A DNA stretch of 64,000 bases from Melittangium boletus DSM 14713. GTDB lineage: Bacteria; Myxococcota; Myxococcia; Myxococcales; Myxococcaceae. A model generated the notes under the pieces. That model ran no database searches and had not been told where the DNA came from. It saw nothing but the letters and a program-made list of their open reading frames with translations. The translations under genes and the position numbers were made by a program. Below, one piece after another: positions 34,583 through 45,389 of this stretch (position 1 is the first letter of the stretch; every line of letters begins with the position of its first letter). The stretch covers positions 434,292 through 498,291 of the forward strand of contig NZ_CP022163.1 in NCBI RefSeq assembly GCF_002305855.1, read 5' to 3'.

Positions 34583-35301
34583 GCGCCGCCGTGGCCACGC
34601 CCTGGCGGCCCACCGCCGTGCAGGAAGTGCTGGGCCTGTGGGGGCTCGGCTTCCTGGGCATCATCGTGTCCTTCCTGCTCTTCGGAGGCACCGGCATCCC
34701 CAAGCTGGTGGCCACGGTGGGCTTCCTCTACCTGCCCCTCATCCCCATGCGCTGGAGGGGCGAGGACTACCGCGACTACGGGCTCGGCCTGCGGACCTGG
34801 CGCCGGGATCTGCGCTACTTCCTGGGCGTGAGCGCGGTGGTGCTGCCCCTGTTCTTCGGCCTCTTCGCGCTGTGGACGGAGGTGCTCCCCCTGCTGCCCG
34901 GGGAGCTGGCGCGGCTGCTCGCGCCCTTCCGGGGCGTGGCGCACTTCACCCCCCGGCTGCCCCCGCGCTTCGGCGAGTGGGTGGTGGATCAGCTCTTCGT
35001 CGTGGCCCTGCCGGAGGAGTTCTTCTACCGCGGCTACATGCAGGCGCGGCTGCGCGACGCCTGGCCCCAGGGCCGGCGCGTGTTCGGCGCGCGGCTGGGG
35101 CCCGCCTTCTGGCTGACGGCGGTGCTCTTCGCGCTGGGCCACCTGGCCATCTTCCAGGTGTGGCGGCTGTCGGTCTTCTTTCCCGCCCTGCTCTTCGGGT
35201 GGATGCGCGAGCGCACGGGCAGCGTGGTGGGCGCCGCCCTGTTCCACGCCGCCGCCAACCTCTTCATGCGCTTCCTCGAGGTGTCCTTCTTCGGCGGGTG
35301 A
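34579..35301 (+). CDS. CPBP-family glutamic-type intramembrane protease (myxosortase-like)
   Basis: 240 aa, about six to seven hydrophobic helices. The Abi/CAAX motifs are PEEFFYRGYMQARLRDAW (EExxxR), ALGHLAIF (histidine) and FHAAANLFMRF (HxxxN). These are the catalytic residues of glutamic intramembrane proteases. The gene is coupled to the trypsin-like protease by ATGA. In myxobacteria the MXAN_2755/2756 pair, as I recall, is of this kind and the CPBP members include the enzymes that process MYXO-CTERM surface proteins. Whether this copy sorts proteins is inference. Confidence 0.85.
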   Translation: MSAAVATPWRPTAVQEVLGLWGLGFLGIIVSFLLFGGTGIPKLVATVGFLYLPLIPMRWRGEDYRDYGLGLRTWRRDLRYFLGVSAVVLPLFFGLFALWTEVLPLLPGELARLLAPFRGVAHFTPRLPPRFGEWVVDQLFVVALPEEFFYRGYMQARLRDAWPQGRRVFGARLGPAFWLTAVLFALGHLAIFQVWRLSVFFPALLFGWMRERTGSVVGAALFHAAANLFMRFLEVSFFGG

Positions 35302-35304
35302 GGC

Positions 35305-36138
35305 TCAGGGCGTCAGCTGCCGCATGCGCAGCTCCGCGTCCACCGTGAGCGTGACGCCCTCGGCCAGTTCCACCCAGCCCCCCGGGCGTTGCAGGTGCGT
35401 GGCCACCACCACCGTGTGCCGGCGCCGGTGGGCCTTCACCCCGGGCTGGATGTCCGGCGTGTCGGGGGTGATGTCACACACCTCGCACCGCTCGGTCCCT
35501 TCCAACCGCGTGTAGTACAGCGGCTGGGCGCCCAGGCGCGTGGCCACGAGCAGCGAGCCATTGGTGGCCAGGAGATTCACCGTGGAGGTGCGCACGGCGC
35601 CCGTCCGGGCCGAGGCGAGGGCCAGGGCCCGGGCCGTGTCCGCGAGCACCTGTCCCGCCACCCGCGGGGACAGCCGGGGATCATCCGCGTGGCCCGTGTC
35701 CCACAGGCGCTTGAGGAAATGGGCGAAGGCGACTTCACTGTCCGTCTCACCGCGGATCTGCCGCTTGAGGAAGTCGGGCACCTCGGCGAGCAGTCCGGCG
35801 CGAATCTCCGCGAAGTCCTCCAGGCTGCCCACGTGGGCGAACAACCAGCGCCGCGAGCGGAACGGCTGGGTGTTCTCCTCCAGCGACAGGCCCACGGGCA
35901 GGCGCCGCCCATGCACGAGCAGGGCCTCCGTCTCATGACGCGGTGCGAGCAACTCCAGGTGTGGGTCCGCGTCCCGAGGGAAGCGCTCGAGCAGGACGTC
36001 ATCCTGGGAGTAGGCGCCAATTCCCACGGCGTTGCACCGGCCGTCCCCGGTCCGCAGGGACACCTGTCCTTCCAGCCGATGCAGCTCACAGCGCATCAAA
36101 TTCGGGTCGGACGTCAGGACGGCCAGCGCCACGGACAT
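35305..36138 (-). CDS. Class II glutamine amidotransferase-like protein lacking the nucleophile
   Basis: 277 aa from ATG at 36138 with GGAGG eight bases upstream. The fold signature is seen in WLFAHVGSLEDF and RGETDSEVAFAHFLKRLW, as in YafJ/EgtC-type class II amidotransferases. Such enzymes need Cys2 and the Asn of the FAHNG loop. Here the N-terminus is MSVALAVLTSDP (Ser at position 2) and the loop is FAHVG. Both catalytic features are missing, so glutaminase activity is unlikely. Divergent from the Hsp70 gene and convergent with the CPBP gene (three bases between stops). Confidence 0.75.
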   Translation of the reverse strand: MSVALAVLTSDPNLMRCELHRLEGQVSLRTGDGRCNAVGIGAYSQDDVLLERFPRDADPHLELLAPRHETEALLVHGRRLPVGLSLEENTQPFRSRRWLFAHVGSLEDFAEIRAGLLAEVPDFLKRQIRGETDSEVAFAHFLKRLWDTGHADDPRLSPRVAGQVLADTARALALASARTGAVRTSTVNLLATNGSLLVATRLGAQPLYYTRLEGTERCEVCDITPDTPDIQPGVKAHRRRHTVVVATHLQRPGGWVELAEGVTLTVDAELRMRQLTP

Positions 36139-36271
36139 GAGGGAAACCTCCAGGTCCACCACGGGTTCCCTCCTCAGATAATGATGCGCCTCCTCCCCCT
36201 CAACCCGGCCCACATGCCCACTACAGAAGGCCAACCCCTTGAAACGACTGGGGTTTAACCATACGGAACGT

Positions 36272-36300
36272 TTGACAGTCTCACTGCGAGGTGGCTAACA
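36272..36300 (+). promoter_or_regulatory. Candidate sigma-70 promoter of the Hsp70 gene
   Basis: TTGACA at 36272-36277 and CTAACA at 36295-36300 with a 17-base spacer. The predicted start lies about 55 bases before the Hsp70 ATG. It sits in the 222-base divergent region between the amidotransferase-like gene and the Hsp70 gene. The -10 box is two mismatches from consensus, so the call is tentative. Confidence 0.45.
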
Positions 36301-36360
36301 TCCGGGCGCTTTTGCGAGGGCCGGAGGTTCGGCGTCCTCCCTGGCTACAGTGGAGACGGA

Positions 36361-37977
36361 ATGTCGGAAGAGATCGCGATCGGCATCGACCTGGGAACCT
36401 CCACCTCGTGTGTGTCCGTGGTGCAGGACGGTCAGCCGCTCGTCATCCCCAACGAGTGGGACGAGACGACACACGCATCGTGCGTGTCGTTCCTGGAGGA
36501 TGGCTCGGTGCTGGTGGGCAACGCCGCCAAGCGCAACATCATCACCAACGCCGAATCGACGGTGTACTCGGCCAAGCGGCTCATCGGGCGCTACTTCTTC
36601 TCCGACGAGGTGAAGAAGGCCCAGGCGGTGATGCCGTACCAGATCGTCGAGGGCGAGAACAACGCGGTGCGTATCGCCGTGCGAGGGGAGACGTACTCCC
36701 TGCCGGACATCTCCGCGCTGGTGCTCAAGGAGATGAAGGCCATCGCGGAGACGTACCTGGATCGCCCCGTGAAGAAGGCCGTCATCACCGTGCCCGCCTA
36801 CTTCAACGACAACCAGCGCCAGGCGACCAAGGACGCGGGCCGCATCGCGGGGCTGGAGGTGTTGCGCATCCTCAACGAGCCCACCGCGGCGGCGCTCGCG
36901 TACGGCTTCGGCCGGGACGTGAGCCAGCGCGTGGTGGTGTACGACCTGGGCGGTGGCACCTTCGACGTCTCCATCCTGGAGATCGGCAAGGACGTCTTCG
37001 AGGTGCTGTCCACCGCGGGTGACACGTACCTGGGCGGCGACGACTTCGACGATCGCATCATGACGTGGCTGGCGGACGACTTCCTCAAGCGCACGCGCCT
37101 GGACCTGCGGCAGAACAAGTACTGCCTGCAGATGCTCAAGGACGCGGCCGAGCGGGCGAAGATCGACGTGGGCAGCACCGGCGTGGCGGACGTGCTGTGC
37201 GAGGGCATCTGCCAGGACGCCCAGGGCAAGGTGCTGGACCTGGAGGCGCGGCTGACCCAGGACCAGTTCAACCGGATGGTGATGGACCTGGTGCAGCGCA
37301 CCTTCAAGGTGTGCGACGAGGCCCTGCAGTCCGCGCGCATGACGGCGGCGGACATCGACGCGGTCATCCTGGTGGGCGGCCCCACGCGCCTGCCCATCAT
37401 CCGCAACTCCGTGCGCCACTACTTCCAGAAGGAGCCCAAGGAGGGCATCAACCCGGATCAGGTGGTGGCCATGGGCGCGGCGCTCCAGGCCAACGCCCTC
37501 ATGGACTCGGCCACCGAGACCTTCCTCGTCGACGTGACGCCCCTGTCGCTGCGCATCGGCACCGTGGGCGGCTACACCGAGAAGATCATCGACAAGAACA
37601 CCCCGGTGCCCATCGATCGCTCGAAGAGCTTCACCACCAGCCGGGACGGGCAGGAGAAGGTGAAGATCCGCGTCTACCAGGGCGAGAGCAACCGCGCGGA
37701 CGAGTGCGAGATGCTCGGCGAGTTCGAGTTCTCGGGCTTCCGCGTGGGCTACCGGGGCGAGGTGAAGATCGACGTGACGTTCGAGATCAACACCGACGGC
37801 ATGGTGAACGTCTCGGCGGAAGATCCCGAGACGGGACAGAAGACGTCCACCACGCTCACCATGTCCTCGGGCCTGTCGGAGGAGGACATCCAGCGCTCCA
37901 TCCAGGCCAACCAGCAGCTCCAACTCGCGGGCCATGGGGAAGACCTGCCCGCGGCCGCCCCGCGCCGGGGCAGATAA
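36361..37977 (+). CDS. Hsp70/DnaK-family chaperone, short form
   Basis: 538 aa, about 100 residues shorter than DnaK. Nucleotide-binding domain: [72 protein letters not shown] and [13 protein letters not shown]. The substrate domain ([19 protein letters not shown]) follows. The C-terminal lid is largely missing and the protein ends in a Pro/Arg-rich tail (AAAPRRGR). M. xanthus is known to carry several specialised DnaK paralogues. Nine bases separate it from a J-domain gene, so the pair probably works together. Confidence 0.93.
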   Translation: MSEEIAIGIDLGTSTSCVSVVQDGQPLVIPNEWDETTHASCVSFLEDGSVLVGNAAKRNIITNAESTVYSAKRLIGRYFFSDEVKKAQAVMPYQIVEGENNAVRIAVRGETYSLPDISALVLKEMKAIAETYLDRPVKKAVITVPAYFNDNQRQATKDAGRIAGLEVLRILNEPTAAALAYGFGRDVSQRVVVYDLGGGTFDVSILEIGKDVFEVLSTAGDTYLGGDDFDDRIMTWLADDFLKRTRLDLRQNKYCLQMLKDAAERAKIDVGSTGVADVLCEGICQDAQGKVLDLEARLTQDQFNRMVMDLVQRTFKVCDEALQSARMTAADIDAVILVGGPTRLPIIRNSVRHYFQKEPKEGINPDQVVAMGAALQANALMDSATETFLVDVTPLSLRIGTVGGYTEKIIDKNTPVPIDRSKSFTTSRDGQEKVKIRVYQGESNRADECEMLGEFEFSGFRVGYRGEVKIDVTFEINTDGMVNVSAEDPETGQKTSTTLTMSSGLSEEDIQRSIQANQQLQLAGHGEDLPAAAPRRGR

Positions 37978-37986
37978 GTCCGCACC

Positions 37987-39168
37987 ATGTCCCAGCCTCC
38001 CCAGAACGGCGGCGGCAAGCCCGCCACGCCTCCGCCCCCTCCGGCCGAGGCCACCCAGTCCACGCCCCCGGCCTCGCCGGGGGTCGCGGCGCCCCTGCCC
38101 AGCGCCTCGCGCCCCACGGCGAAGATTCCCTCCGTCGCGCCCAGCGCCTCGCGTCCCACGGCGAAGATTCCCTCCGTCGCGCCCAGCGTCTCGCGTCCCA
38201 CGGCGAAGATTCCCTCCGTCGCGCCCGCCGTGCCCTCGATGCCGTCGATTCCCGCGGTCCGGCCCCCCGGGACCGCCGAGGGGTCGCGGCCCACCGTCAG
38301 CGCGATTCCGAGCGTCGCGCCCGCGCGCGCCTCCATCCCGGGCATGTCCCCCGTGGTGCCCCCCACCGCGCCCGCCCGTCCGTCCTCGGGGGTGGGCCTC
38401 GCGCGTCCCCCGCCTCCGCCTCCCGCGGCGCTCCAGCCGCCACCCCCGCCGATGCCCGCCATCGCGCCGCTCGTGCCCGCGGTGGCCCCGGTGGCGCCTC
38501 GCGTGCCCCCCGCCGCGCCTCCGCTTGGCCCCGGGGCGCGTCCCACCCTGGAGGCACCCGCGGTTCCGCCTCCGCCGCCCACGGCGAACAAGTCCGAGCT
38601 CGATCCGGCCCAGCAGGCCTCCCTCACCGAGCGCTGCGCCCGGCTCGACCAGATGGACTACTTCGAGATCCTCATGGTGGAGCGCTCCGTGGCGCCCGGG
38701 GACATCAAGAAGGCCTTCTACCGGGAGAGCCGCGCCTACCACCCGGACCGCTTCTTCCACCTGTCCGACAAGGAGCTCAAGGAGCGCGTCAACGAGCTCT
38801 ACAAGCGCGTCACCGAGGCCTACTACGTGCTGCGCGACGACGCGAAGCGCCGCCAGTACACGGCGGACATCTCCGGCCCGGAGCGCGCCCAGAAGCTGCG
38901 CTTCACCGAGTCCTCCGAGGCCGAGACGCGCGCCGCCTCCAAGCGCCAGGTGGAGGAGCAGATCGGCACCCACCCCAAGGGGCGCCAGTTCTACCAGACG
39001 GGCGCGGCGGACGCGGACGCGGGACGCTGGGCCTCGGCCGAGCGCAACCTGAAGATGGCCCTCACCTATGAGCCCGCCAACAGCCGCTACAAGGACAAGC
39101 TCGCCGAGGTGCAGAAGGTGCTCCTGGAGGAGTCGCGCAAGCAGGGCGACTCCTTCAAGATTCGCTGA
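37987..39168 (+). CDS. J-domain protein with proline-rich repetitive N-terminus
   Basis: 393 aa. Residues 1-200 are low complexity, rich in Pro, Ala and Ser, with three tandem copies of SASRPTAKIPSVAP near residues 39-80. The J domain starts near residue 220 (MDYFEILMVERSVAPGDIKKA) and carries the HPD motif in AYHPDRFFH. A TPR-like helical tail follows (GAADADAGRWASAERNLKMAL, ALTYEPANSRYKDKL). The J domain would stimulate the ATPase of the adjacent Hsp70. The leader may be a flexible spacer or binding surface. Confidence 0.9.
   Translation: MSQPPQNGGGKPATPPPPPAEATQSTPPASPGVAAPLPSASRPTAKIPSVAPSASRPTAKIPSVAPSVSRPTAKIPSVAPAVPSMPSIPAVRPPGTAEGSRPTVSAIPSVAPARASIPGMSPVVPPTAPARPSSGVGLARPPPPPPAALQPPPPPMPAIAPLVPAVAPVAPRVPPAAPPLGPGARPTLEAPAVPPPPPTANKSELDPAQQASLTERCARLDQMDYFEILMVERSVAPGDIKKAFYRESRAYHPDRFFHLSDKELKERVNELYKRVTEAYYVLRDDAKRRQYTADISGPERAQKLRFTESSEAETRAASKRQVEEQIGTHPKGRQFYQTGAADADAGRWASAERNLKMALTYEPANSRYKDKLAEVQKVLLEESRKQGDSFKIR
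38101..38226 (+). repeat. Three tandem 42-base repeats within the J-domain gene
   Basis: Units start at 38101, 38143 and 38185. Each encodes SxSRPTAKIPSVAP, and the copies are nearly identical in DNA (third copy has AGCGTC for AGCGCC). In-frame multiples of 42 make copy-number variation harmless to the reading frame. Confidence 0.9.
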
Positions 39169-39198
39169 GGGGCGCCTGGCCGCCGGGGGACATTCCGC

Positions 39199-40038
39199 GT
39201 GACGATCGATCTCATCATCCTGGGCCTGGTGCTGCTCTTCGCGGTGGTGGGCGCCATGACCGGGGCGGCCCGGCAGATCGCCCACATGGTCGCGCTCGCC
39301 GTGGCCTGGTTCGTCTCGCGCCGGCTGGGTCCCATCCTGGGGCCCCGCATGGCGGAGGCGCTCGGGGGCACGCCCCTGCTCATCGGCACGCTCGCCGCCT
39401 CGCTGCTGCTCTTCCTCGTGCTCCTGGTGGCGGTGCGCTACGTGCTCACCGTGCTGCTGCGGCGGCTGCTCGGCGCGAGGGATTCCGACCGGCAGGGCGT
39501 GGACGGAGTCCTGGGCTTCGTGCTCGGGGGACTGAAGGTGGGCATCATCGCCTACGTGGCGCTCAGCGCGCTCGTGTTCGTGGAGAAGAACGTGGTGGTG
39601 GCGGGCAAGAAGCTCGGCCTGTCCCCCAAGGACTCCGTCTCCTTCGAGCTGGCGCGGCGCTACAACGCCTTCGAGCTGACGCAGTTCGCCGCGGTGCGCG
39701 ACATGGTCGCGGTGACCCGGGTGATGACCCACCCGGAGCAGGCCCGCGACCTGGCGGAGGATCCGGCCTACAAGGCGCTCAAGCAGGATCCCCGCTACCA
39801 GCGGGCCCTATCGGACAAGCGCCTGCGCGCCGCGATCGAGCGGGGAGACACCCAGGAAGTCCTGCGCAGCAACCTCGTGATGCAGCTGCTCCAGGACCCC
39901 GAGTTCGTCGCCCGGCTCGGGGCCGTGGCCCACGCCGCCGACTCGGACGACGGCCCCCCGCGCAAGCTCAAGCCCCGAGCCCAGCCCCCGCCTCGAGACC
40001 CACCAGCCGACTCCGAACGAAGTCCTGATCCACGGTGA
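39199..40038 (+). CDS. CvpA-like membrane protein
   Basis: 279 aa, GTG start at 39199. Four hydrophobic helices in the first 135 residues (LIILGLVLLFAVVGAMTGAA, LIGTLAASLLLFLVLLVAVRY, VLGFVLGGLKVGIIAYVAL) match the CvpA/colicin V production family. The remaining half is soluble and charged, ending in a Pro/Arg-rich tail. Role unproven; family members affect envelope homeostasis. It ends convergent with the ClpX-like gene, overlapping it by 71 bases. Confidence 0.8.
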   Translation: MTIDLIILGLVLLFAVVGAMTGAARQIAHMVALAVAWFVSRRLGPILGPRMAEALGGTPLLIGTLAASLLLFLVLLVAVRYVLTVLLRRLLGARDSDRQGVDGVLGFVLGGLKVGIIAYVALSALVFVEKNVVVAGKKLGLSPKDSVSFELARRYNAFELTQFAAVRDMVAVTRVMTHPEQARDLAEDPAYKALKQDPRYQRALSDKRLRAAIERGDTQEVLRSNLVMQLLQDPEFVARLGAVAHAADSDDGPPRKLKPRAQPPPRDPPADSERSPDPR

Positions 40039-41041
40039 TCCGGCGGAGGCGGCTCTCCGGCGCCTCGAACATCACGTCCGCCATCACGTGCTCGATGATG
40101 GAGCGCAGGCCCCGCGCCCCCAGGCCCTTGTCCACGGAGAAGCGCACCACCTCGCGCAGGGCGTCCTCGGTCAGCTCCAGCTCGATTCCATCCAGCCCCA
40201 ACAGCTCGCCGTACTCCCTCACGATGGAGTCGGGGGGCTCGGTGAGCACGCGCAGCAGCTCCGGCTCTCCCAGCAAGTCCAACTGCACCACCACCGGGAG
40301 CCGGCCCAGGAACTCGGAGAGCATGCCGAAGTCCACCAGCTGCTTGGTGGTGATGCGCCGGCGCAGGCGCTGGGTCTCCGCGGAACCAAAGCCCATGACC
40401 CGGGCCTCGGACAGGTGCCCATGGTCCTGCAGGTCCGAGAACGTCCCCGCGCAGATGAACAGGATGTCCCGGGTGTCGATGGACACGGTGTCGCCCCGGT
40501 TGAACGACTGGGTGACATTCATGGGGACGAAGACCTCCCGGCCCTCCAGCAGCTTGAGCAGGGCCTGCTGCACGCCCTCGCCCCCGATGTCCCGGCTGCC
40601 CGCGCCATTGCGCGCCCCCTGCGAGCGCCGGGCGATCTTGTCCACCTCGTCGATGAAGATGATGCCCCGCTGGGTGTCCTCGATCGAGTGGTTGGACTTG
40701 AAGAGCAGGTCCGCCACCATGACTTCCACGTCCTTGCCGTAATAGCCGGCCTCCGTGTACTCGGTGGCGTCCACGGTGGTGAACGGCACGGAGAGAATCT
40801 CCGCCAGGTTCCGGGCGATGTGCGTCTTGCCGCTGCCCGTGGGCCCGATGAGCAGGATGTTGGACTTCTTGATGAGCGACGTGCGCCGCATCCGCCGTGC
40901 CTGGATGCGCTTGAGGTGGTTGTGGGCGGCGATGGCCACGGCGCGCTTGGCCGCCTCCTGCCCGATGACGAACCGGTCCAACCGCTCGTAGATCTCCCTC
41001 GGAGTCAGTATTGGTGAGTCCCTGCGTGCGGACGACTCCAT
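39968..41041 (-). CDS. ClpX-like AAA+ ATPase without zinc-binding domain
   Basis: 357 aa from ATG at 41041, which has GAGG five bases away. AAA+ motifs: NILLIGPTGSGKTHIARNLAE (Walker A), DATEYTEAGYYGKDVE, GIIFIDEVDKIARRS (Walker B), FICAGTFSDL, sensor/arginine region EFLGRLPVVVQL, and KGLGARGLRSIIE (sensor 2 GAR). The N-terminal C4 zinc domain of ClpX is absent, and the N-terminus begins directly with TPREIYERLDRFVIGQEAAK. The IGF-like ClpP-binding loop is not recognisable (position near VPMNVTQSFNRGDTV). It may be a ClpP-independent unfoldase. Confidence 0.88.
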   Translation of the reverse strand: MESSARRDSPILTPREIYERLDRFVIGQEAAKRAVAIAAHNHLKRIQARRMRRTSLIKKSNILLIGPTGSGKTHIARNLAEILSVPFTTVDATEYTEAGYYGKDVEVMVADLLFKSNHSIEDTQRGIIFIDEVDKIARRSQGARNGAGSRDIGGEGVQQALLKLLEGREVFVPMNVTQSFNRGDTVSIDTRDILFICAGTFSDLQDHGHLSEARVMGFGSAETQRLRRRITTKQLVDFGMLSEFLGRLPVVVQLDLLGEPELLRVLTEPPDSIVREYGELLGLDGIELELTEDALREVVRFSVDKGLGARGLRSIIEHVMADVMFEAPESRLRRITVDQDFVRSRLVGLEAGAGLGA

Positions 41042-41173
41042 GTATCCTCTCCTTGGCTCCGGACTGACGGCATCATTCCCCCCCAAGAGTAGGAATCCAC
41101 TGGTCAACGGCCCATCTGTTCCTGGGCAAGCAGGCACGGGGGAAAGCTCGGTCGGCTGCTGCTCAACCAAGGG

Positions 41174-41202
41174 TTGAACCCTGGGTGGATTCTCGATACT
41201 TC
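41174..41202 (+). promoter_or_regulatory. Candidate promoter of speA
   Basis: TTGAAC at 41174-41179 and TACTTC at 41197-41202 separated by 17 bases, in the divergent region before speA. Both boxes are imperfect and the -10 is weak, so this is only a candidate. The predicted start would leave a leader of about 50 bases. Confidence 0.3.
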
Positions 41203-41257
41203 CCGCGCCGTCCACTGTTGGACAACACCACCCCAGACCGGGAGATCAGGAACGCCG

Positions 41258-43267
<2,010 letters not shown>

Positions 43268-43288
43268 GCCAGTCAGACAGTCGTCCTG

Positions 43289-43334
43289 AAAAGAGCCCCG
43301 GGCACCGAGAGGTGTTCCGGGGCTCTTGCCTTTC
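43289..43334 (+). terminator. Rho-independent terminator of speA
   Basis: A perfect 11-base inverted repeat, AAGAGCCCCGG at 43291-43301 and CCGGGGCTCTT at 43317-43327, is separated by a 15-base loop and followed by GCCTTTC. It lies 23 bases after the speA stop. The thymine tract is short, as often in high-GC genomes. Confidence 0.85.
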
Positions 43335-43413
43335 AGGCGGTCGACGGCCGCGGTCAAAGACCGTGCCATCTTGGTAGACTGCTCCGACAACTCATCAGCG
43401 CAGGAGCCTCACC

Positions 43414-44331
43414 ATTCAACAACTTGACTCGCACTGGCCCCACATTCAGCGCCCTACGTGGCTTCTGCTCGTCGTCGTGGCGACCCTACCTCTCTGCCTT
43501 TCCTGCTCCACATCCACCCATGCGTCGCGCAGGAGTCTGTCCACAGGGCTCCGTCCGTCGAGCCCTGCGCCTAATCAGCCCTCCTGGAGAGGATTGCATA
43601 CCGAAAGTCACTCTCAATTCAACCAATCCTGCGGTGTGGCATGCGCCTCCCCTATTAATGCCAGCACTGGGGAACTTCTCGCGCCAGGGGCTTCACGCAA
43701 TGCCCCCGTGCTTGTTGAAAAGATCATCCAGGCGGTAGAGAGCACTCGGGGGCTCATTGCCTTCCAGAGCATCCTTAGCGACGCAGAATTGAAATACGTC
43801 GAAACCGTTTTCGGAGAGTGCGTCGCCCAGGCTCATGCGGACGTCAACGAAGCGTACCAACGACGAGAGGGTGGCTACAAATTCAAGAATGAAAAGTTCC
43901 CGAACGATGACGAATGCGACCGAGTGGTAGGTGCCAACAAAAAAGGAACTCCGATCACACTCGCACAGGAGTTAGGAAACCTGAAACACGCAGCAGCCTT
44001 CGCGTGTATCAAAGCTCGTCTCTCGGAGAGTTTCCGCGACAGCATCTCCATTGAGCCACGCTATAAGGGTGACCCCAAGGCCAATGGCACCGTCCTCACG
44101 AACAACAAAGCCGAGTCACTCAGACCCGACGCCGTCGTGCATGCCAGTCGGAACGCGACTGACGTACAGTGCGCCTATGAGTTCAAGTTTCCTTGCTATG
44201 AAAGACACCGTCTTGATCCAATGCGTTCTCCAGGAGTGGCGGCTCAACTGAACAGCTATCGGCACCTTTCCAAGAGTTGCCGGGTAACACTCGTAACACC
44301 GTCTGGACTCGAACCGTATCGGGAACAATGA
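43414..44331 (+). CDS. Lipoprotein with PD-(D/E)xK-type nuclease signature, toxin candidate 1
   Basis: About 305 aa. The frame is open from a TAG at 43375 and has no ATG, GTG or TTG before 43477. ATT at 43414 lies seven bases after AGGAG and produces a full lipoprotein signal (PTWLLLVVVATLPLCLSC). GTG at 43477 would cut this signal, so ATT is the preferred start (unusual). The mature part shares with the two later copies ELGNLKHA, SIEPRY, a PDAVVHA segment and YEFKFPC (E-x-K). That gives an E...PD...(D/E)xK set typical of restriction-endonuclease-fold nucleases. It overlaps the next gene by ATGA. Codon usage is visibly A/T-richer than the neighbours. Function as toxin is inference. Confidence 0.8.
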   Translation: MQQLDSHWPHIQRPTWLLLVVVATLPLCLSCSTSTHASRRSLSTGLRPSSPAPNQPSWRGLHTESHSQFNQSCGVACASPINASTGELLAPGASRNAPVLVEKIIQAVESTRGLIAFQSILSDAELKYVETVFGECVAQAHADVNEAYQRREGGYKFKNEKFPNDDECDRVVGANKKGTPITLAQELGNLKHAAAFACIKARLSESFRDSISIEPRYKGDPKANGTVLTNNKAESLRPDAVVHASRNATDVQCAYEFKFPCYERHRLDPMRSPGVAAQLNSYRHLSKSCRVTLVTPSGLEPYREQ

Positions 44332-45380
44332 TGATGGGTGGCTACCCACGCCTCCGGCTTCGCGGCGTTCCCGATGATCGGATACTCCGCATGGAAGGAC
44401 CCCTTCTCCCACAGCGACAGGTGATCGCGCGCGAGGTATTCCGCGTTGCCTTCTATATGCCGCATGACCATCCCACGCTCGCATCCGGCGTGAGCCATGC
44501 ACTCGACATTTACATGCATGCCGTTGGCCAGGGCCCCAAGACAATCAACTCCGTTCACTACAACCATCACGAGGGTTCCCAGTTGACAACAGAGACCTGG
44601 CGCCTCGCACGGGGTCTATTGGAGAATACCGAGCACTGGTCATTTCCCGAGGACTACGACAACAGCGAGCAGGCTCAGATCGAGAAAAGAGGCTTTGAGC
44701 GAGGTCTTCTCCTCACTGGGGGCAGCAGTGACCGAAATGGATATGAGTTCGAGTACAGGGCTCGCATTCCATGGCGGCCCGCTCCCGATGAAATGATCGT
44801 GAGCCTGCTCACGGCGACCCTTCCCTTCGAATATCTCGAAGAGCATGGACCCGCGCGTGTGCGCCAGTTGGCCCTCGACATGGCTTCCAAGTTGCTCTTC
44901 GCTTCGGGGCATGCGGGTCTGGCCATTCACGTCTACCGGAATCTTCGTCTCACGGACAATGACTATCGCGCCGAAGTCTTGCGCTACCCGGGTATCGACC
45001 TCCGTGCGGCCTGGCACCATGAAAAATGGATGGGCCTCCAGGTGGATGGTGTCCACTGGCTCAATTTCCTCGGACCGCCCCTGCTCACGCAACTCGGTGG
45101 TGCGAATACCCTCCGCTCCCGGCTGCACTCAGCCGAGACAACCCTGCGAGAAATCACGGAGGAGCGCATCATGGTCTCTCTTGGAGAGAAACCAGAGACA
45201 GGAGACCTGCTCAAGGGGGATACACTTCCCGCATACCGAGAGTTCGCCCGAGTCATGGAGCCCTGGTTCGAACCCATCTTCCTGAAGCAGACGCTGGCGT
45301 CCGAGGATGAGCCCCGGTACACCGCGCTTCGCTTCACCGAGAACGAGGCACGGCGTTGGTGGAGTCGATTCCTCGACTGA
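44328..45380 (+). CDS. DUF3396-like immunity protein, pair 1
   Basis: 350 aa, ATG at 44328 overlapping the toxin stop (ATGA); three consecutive ATG codons could serve. It resembles the proteins encoded at 46609 and 48413: LPFEYLEEHGPARVRQLALDM corresponds to LPTEYLLEHGPEKVRAL there, and GVHWLNFLGPPLLTQLGG to GAYWLTFLGQPLLGQLGG. It has no signal peptide, so it is cytosolic, consistent with neutralising an incoming toxin in the recipient. The DUF3396 family name is from memory (annotated as type VI immunity family in databases). Confidence 0.8.
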   Translation: MMMGGYPRLRLRGVPDDRILRMEGPLLPQRQVIAREVFRVAFYMPHDHPTLASGVSHALDIYMHAVGQGPKTINSVHYNHHEGSQLTTETWRLARGLLENTEHWSFPEDYDNSEQAQIEKRGFERGLLLTGGSSDRNGYEFEYRARIPWRPAPDEMIVSLLTATLPFEYLEEHGPARVRQLALDMASKLLFASGHAGLAIHVYRNLRLTDNDYRAEVLRYPGIDLRAAWHHEKWMGLQVDGVHWLNFLGPPLLTQLGGANTLRSRLHSAETTLREITEERIMVSLGEKPETGDLLKGDTLPAYREFARVMEPWFEPIFLKQTLASEDEPRYTALRFTENEARRWWSRFLD

Positions 45381-45389
45381 GCCAGCGGC

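Noticed and set aside
36295..39732. Very long minus-strand open frame (about 1145 codons) opposite the Hsp70 and J-domain genes
   Set aside because: It is the antisense of the Hsp70, J-domain and CvpA-like genes in high-GC DNA, with Arg/His/Gly-rich content and no domain. The plus-strand proteins carry clear motifs.
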